Below are positions 8,851-12,511 of a stretch of 12,511 nucleotides of DNA, one piece after another; position 1 is the first letter of the stretch; each line of letters starts with the position of its first letter. The DNA comes from Haplosporangium gracile (taxonomy: Eukaryota > Mortierellomycota > Mortierellomycetes > Mortierellales > Mortierellaceae): NCBI GenBank assembly GCA_015499985.1, contig JAAAUF010000742.1, forward strand, positions 8,414-20,924. The letters are read 5' to 3'. Made by a program: the position numbers and the translations under genes. The notes below the pieces were generated by a model. It had not been told where the DNA came from, ran no database searches, and was given only the letters and a program-made list of their open reading frames with translations.

Positions 8851-8911
8851 AACCTTCACATCAACCCAAAGCAACCACCGACTTTCCTCCTCACATATAC
8901 ATACTTTCACT

Positions 8912-10842
8912 ATGGGTTTTGGTTTTACTTACGATATTGAGCTCAACACCGAGCAACCTTTCATTGTCGAGCTCGACTTGAACGAACATAACTACCAGAC
9001 TCTCAGCGGCGCCATTGCCCTCAAGCTCGATCGATCAGAATCCTTCAAGGTCGCCACTGTCGCCATTCATGGACACAGTAAGCACTCCTTCTTGCCAATG
9101 ATGATTTTCATGATATAACCGAAACAAGATATGCAAAGATCGCCCTGTTCTTTTTTTTTGTTCCTCGTGTTTATATGCTGACTGACCCATTGCTCATTTT
9201 TTACCCGCTATCTCACCTTTTTCACAAAAAAAAACTAGTCGGAGCAATGATGAAGAGCGGATCGGATGATCAGGAACTGGTTCGCGACAACTTGGTCGAG
9301 GTCACTGTCGACCTTGTGGCTGCAAACGACACCAACGGCAGCGGAACCATTGAACTCGAGGCTGGCGAGCAATACATTCCCTTCAGGATCGATCTCCCCC
9401 ACCCTAACGAGTTGCCTCCAACATTGATCAACAAGCTCGACACACCCTACATCGACTGGAAGTACGAGATCCATGCAACCTTGCGCCGCAACTACTTTTT
9501 TTCGTCCACCCGTGTGGTCAAGCACGACTTGATCCTCCGCCGCTCGATCGGCCCCACCAGCGACAGCGACTTGACAGCTTCAATGGATCGCCACGGTCAG
9601 TACAGGAGCAAGTTGACGGCCCCCGGACGTTTGGTTCTTGGACAGGACCGTCTTTTGGCCAAGGCCGAGCTCAAGACGCGCAGCAAAGAGTTTATGATCA
9701 AGGAGGTTGACTGTGCCATCATCCAGCTTGAGGACATTGACTATGTCACCAAGAATGCCCCCGCCACGTAAGTTGACTTGACAGAAGCAATTGGTTTTGC
9801 GTGTGTGTGTGTGTGTGCATGTGTATATCCTCTTTGTTACCCATCTTTCTTTGTCCTTTGTTTCTCTTTTTGTGTTCTCCGCCATTACTCTCGCTATCTG
9901 TTGACGGGAGATCAGAGCAAAGAGAGTATTTATGCGTGCATAGTGACAACAACGGAGAAAGCGCCGTTTTTTGTTTTGTTTTTTCCTGTGTGCACAGAGA
10001 GCGAGGGTCAGGAGAAGAAGGGAGGAAGGATAAAGGAGCTTAGGAAGGCGAAGAATAAGCAAACACATTCCTTTCATCGTAAATCACCCGTTAGTCTCTT
10101 TCCTTTGAGGGTCTTTCTCTTTCTTTCTTCCTGCATCCTTTCAGGCCGTCTGTGTTTATCTCTTACTTTTTTACCTTTTCACTTTTTGATTTCTTCTCGC
10201 TGCTCTCTTTTTCCAACTTTTTTTTTTCCTGGTCCCGTGCCTTGTGTTCTTTTGCAGTTAGTGTTTTTTTGCACTGGCGTTGCTCCCCTCATTCTGCTCT
10301 CCCTCCCCTCTCCCATGTGTCAAGCCCAATGACCTCAGAATGCCTAATTTGGGACAAACACATTCCATCCAAATAACATTGTAAAATTTTTAAATTCTAA
10401 TTGCTATGGTATATTCTTACTCTCCTACTACCTATCTAATAGTGAGGGGCAAACCCGGTGCATCGTCAACAGCTCAAGGCTCGTCTCCTCCATCCACGTG
10501 GTTGCCAATGACGAGGCAGACATGGATTTCGGACACTACAAGCCCATCGAGTTTGATCTCCGAGTCGACAATCACCAACTGATCCCTACCGAGCGTGGAC
10601 TTGACTGGCTCAACATCTCCCACGTCCTTCGTTACACCGTTCATTTCTTGGATGTCAACCAACCTGCTTTGATCACAGAGTTGCCTCTCTTTGTTGGAAA
10701 CGAAATTATTTCGAACTGCCAGTGCGCGACAGTGATGCCCAAGTCTTCAACGGGTCGGTTGTTGGAGCATTTGCATATCTCTGGCGCCGAGGAGCATTGT
10801 CTCCACCATGAAAAGGAGGGTACCCCTGAGGCCGAGCCATAA
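8912..10842 (+). CDS. arrestin-domain protein, tandem paralog without PPxY motif
   Basis: Exons 8912-9077, 9239-9767 and 10443-10842 join into 364 codons with splice phases 1 and 2, the same as the upstream paralog. The N-terminal arrestin domain shows GAIALKLDRSESFKVATVAI (33-52), GEQYIPFRIDLP (98-109) and a YIDWKYEIHATLRR strand near 126-139. The C-terminal domain includes FMIKEVDCAIIQLEDIDY, a close match to the equivalent stretch of the first gene, and ends with VLRYTVHFLDV and ITELPLFVG, the usual closing strand of the fold. Unlike its neighbour it lacks any PPxY or LPxY and stops soon after the fold with an acidic, His-containing tail (GAEEHCLHHEKEG). It may act without direct Rsp5 recruitment, as a partner of another arrestin, or in a trafficking role of its own; none of these is shown. 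The second intron is unusually long (675 nt) and carries a GT repeat. An AATAAA follows at 10902. Confidence 0.88.
9801..9817 (+). repeat. GT dinucleotide microsatellite in an intron
   Basis: Eight GT units plus a trailing G, inside the long second intron of the second arrestin gene. Confidence 0.85.
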
Positions 10843-10901
10843 AGTGATATTTTCCATTTCCTTTTCCTTTTGTTTTGTACTTGTACCCACCCTCTCGTAG
10901 A

Positions 10902-10907
10902 AATAAA
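10902..10907 (+). promoter_or_regulatory. AATAAA poly(A) signal candidate for the second arrestin gene
   Basis: Canonical hexamer 60 nt past the TAA stop, preceded by a T-rich stretch. Confidence 0.5.
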
Positions 10908-11101
10908 AAAATATCATTAACAGCCATTTTGCAAACAAAAAGTAAAACTCGGAAGGACAACAATGGATGGGTGGATAAAGGAGAAACGCTTAACAACAAA
11001 ATAGGGTTATGTTTTTTTTTAGGTAGTCCTTTTTAGAAAGGATGAAAGATTGTTTTGGACATGCTGGCGACACATTATGAATATAAGCATAGTAATAATG
11101 T

Positions 11102-11107
11102 TTTATT
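11102..11107 (-). promoter_or_regulatory. AATAAA poly(A) signal candidate for the CRH-type gene
   Basis: TTTATT on the plus strand reads AATAAA on the minus strand, 24 nt past the TGA of the glycosidase gene. The rest of the tail-to-tail gap (10843-11130) is AT-rich 3' UTR sequence with no gene visible. Confidence 0.45.
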
Positions 11108-11130
11108 TTGCGCTCAAAGAACCGCGTTCG

Positions 11131-12431
11131 TCATGAAAGAGCGTCGAGTGCAAAGACAGACAGGACCAATGCTACTGGTGCCCAAATCAACGCCAATCCA
11201 GATCCAGATCTCGGTGTACCTTGATTCCACTTGGGAGGAGACGACCTGTCCTCGACCAACAACCTGCCGCCGCCATTAAACCGTTCCCAATGCAAACCAC
11301 CATTCTCGAGCGTCGAGAATTTGGGCGCATTATCCCCCAACACAACCGCCTCCTTAGCTAACGGTGATGACGGGTCTTTTGCCAGCGGATTCACAAAATC
11401 CTGGAACCCCACATCCTTAGGCGGCCAAGCGTTAGGATCAACAGGAGAATGGCACTTGACATCGACCCAGTCAACCATCATCTCATATGCAGGTCGTTTA
11501 TCATCCCAGGCTGTAGGCCCACCTGCCCATTCGCGGGTCTCGGGGTCCGAAAGACCTCCATCCCAGATACTGAATTGGATCTGGGAAGGGGTATCAGGGT
11601 ATTTGGTGCCGTTGACTTCGGACCGGAGGAGAGTTCGGATGACTTTTCCGTTAATGGACCAGGTGAGGCTGTCGGGGAGCCATTTGATGGTATAGATTTG
11701 GTATTCTTGCGCGTGTTGGCTCCCGATCTCTTGGCGCCGTGAGTGGCTGTAGTCGATGTCTTTTGGATCCATATTTGCCGGCGTCCGCTATAAAATGTCA
11801 TTTGGACACGTAAAGACGAAGGATGAAATATGAAACAAGACGCGTTTTGTGAGTGGATTGTTCGTCTTTGCCAAACTTCACACGCTGTGTGTCTGCGCCT
11901 ATAATAGCTATCCTACTAAAACGGCAAGATTAATCGCGAGATGGTTACCCAGTAGTAGTTGCTTTGGACTTCGGTAGGATCTCTGCCAACCCATTCATAG
12001 TCAATCTCGTCGCCGGTCAAGGAGCTGCGGAAGATGAATGACGAGATGACTCCTCTGCCGATTGATCCAGACTTGATCCTCGCCGATACTGTTCCATATA
12101 ACATCCATCTAACATGAAGAAGAACGCGTGAATCAGCGTAAAAAAATGGTCCGATATGATACTGACACTCGTGATCACGACTCCTCCATACAACAACAAC
12201 AACAAAAAATAAGAGAAACATGTTCTTGTAATACCTGGTACTGGAGACCGTCGCGCCGAACCCAGGTTTGTTTCCAAACTTATTGACAGTATTCCCCTTT
12301 TGTAGTTTGAGCACTAGGTTACCCTTCTCAACACGGGCATTGTTGGGCTGGAATTCTGACGTCCATGCCGCCTCGAGTGGGTTTCCCGAAAAGCTTGCCT
12401 GTGCAATTACCGCGTCTGCCGATTTGAAATT
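11131..12431 (-). CDS. CRH-type GH16 cell-wall transglycosylase, GPI-anchored (5' end outside window)
   Basis: Three exons are visible in transcript order, 12431-12235, 12108-11949 and 11787-11131, with phases consistent throughout, giving about 337 residues. The catalytic motif DEIDYEWVG (12011-11985) has the E-x-D-x-E core, with nucleophile and acid/base glutamates intact. It is preceded by GTVSARIKSGSIGRGVISSF and followed by QSNYYW, the order seen in yeast Crh1/Utr2. Later come YQIYTIKWLPDSLTWSINGK, an EWAGG motif, and the usual WVDVKC end of the fold. CRH enzymes cross-link chitin to beta-1,6- or beta-1,3-glucan at the cell surface. The C-terminus ends in a hydrophobic stretch (GLALIWAPVALVLSVFALDA) behind small Ser/Gly residues, typical of a GPI-attachment signal. 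One NGT glycosylation sequon is visible. The signal peptide and first strands must lie beyond the right edge. The acceptor at 12432-12433 is the least certain boundary, but an in-frame TAG just before it requires a splice. Confidence 0.92.
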
Positions 12432-12511
12432 CTAACATTAGTGTAAGGGTTGGCATTAGCGATGGAAAATGAGGAGGAAAAACTACGTTGTCAATGTTTT
12501 GCTTTGATTTT
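12432..12511 (-). other. 3' part of an intron of the CRH-type gene
   Basis: On the minus strand this runs through a pyrimidine-rich stretch, a GCTAATG branch-like element and a TTAG acceptor. No open frame in it extends the catalytic domain, so it reads as intron to the window edge. Confidence 0.55.

Larger units (their letters stand above)
7225..8911. other. spacer between the arrestin paralogs: 3' UTR, homopolymer, leader of the second gene
   Basis: This 1.69-kb region has no gene I can support firmly. After the first arrestin's 3' UTR comes a 21-nt poly-T run (7698-7718). A strong donor-like CTG|GTAAGTTACG lies at 7860/7861 on the plus strand; the reverse strand of the same place reads as an acceptor (TTACCAG). 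At 8581-8662 a plus-strand segment sits between a CTCCAG acceptor and a GTATGC donor, and could be a 5' UTR exon of the next gene. From about 8741 to 8850 the sequence is a long CT-rich tract that probably belongs to the core promoter or leader of the gene starting at 8912. A CCAAT lies at 8434-8438. Confidence 0.45.

Noticed and set aside
9580..10077. 165-codon minus-strand open frame across exon 2 and intron 2 of the second arrestin gene
   Set aside because: It overlaps a well-supported exon in antisense, is low-complexity in the intron part (runs of His/Thr from the GT repeat), and matches no family.
9778..10332. 184-codon plus-strand open frame
   Set aside because: It lies wholly in the long intron and is made of Phe/Leu/Ser/Cys-rich translation of CT and GT tracts.
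11231..11742. Plus-strand frames of 97 and 154 codons at the right end
   Set aside because: They are antisense shadows of the GH16 exon, which has clear catalytic and fold motifs on the minus strand.
1..12511. tRNA, rRNA, CRISPR array or transposable element
   Set aside because: No GGTTCGAATCC-type T-arm, no regularly spaced repeats, and no transposase, reverse transcriptase or terminal repeats were found on either strand.

Overview
This window is eukaryotic and almost certainly fungal. Every confident gene is split by short GT-AG introns (about 100 to 300 nt), with GTAAGT/GTACGT-type donors and CTAAT/CTGAC-like branch sequences. One gene belongs to the fungus-specific CRH group of GH16 cell-wall transglycosylases. 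Dense introns, long poly-T and pyrimidine tracts and tandem arrestin-domain genes suggest an early-diverging lineage such as Mucoromycota/Mortierellomycota, but that placement is inference. There is no sign of a bacterial operon, CRISPR array, tRNA, rRNA or transposon.

Layout from left to right. (1) 135-257 (+) is the last exon of methylcrotonyl-CoA carboxylase alpha, entered through the end of an intron. (2) 558-2411 (-) is a complete seven-exon RAE1/Gle2 mRNA-export WD40 gene, convergent with the first. (3) 2735-4038 (+) is a five-exon gene for a small acidic ankyrin-repeat protein. It is divergent from RAE1 across a 323-bp shared promoter that carries an inverted pair of CCAAT boxes. (4) 4039-5507 has no supportable gene. 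(5) 5508-7224 (+) is a three-exon alpha-arrestin with a C-terminal PPxY motif. (6) 7225-8911 has no confident gene but holds splice-like sequences and short ORF fragments. (7) 8912-10842 (+) is a second three-exon arrestin-fold gene, without a PPxY motif. (8) 11131-12431 (-) is the 3' part of a GPI-anchored CRH-type GH16 gene that runs off the right edge.

The genes do not form one pathway: leucine catabolism, nuclear mRNA export, an ankyrin scaffold, ubiquitin-ligase adaptors and cell-wall remodelling sit side by side. The real internal structure is the arrestin pair. The two genes share a first exon of exactly 166 nt, second exons of 526 and 529 nt, and identical intron phases (1 and 2), which marks them as tandem paralogs. 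Only the first keeps an obvious Nedd4/Rsp5-binding tail. No clearly new multi-gene system was found. The best leads are the arrestin pair, the symmetrical CCAAT promoter and unexplained splice-like signals between the two arrestin genes.
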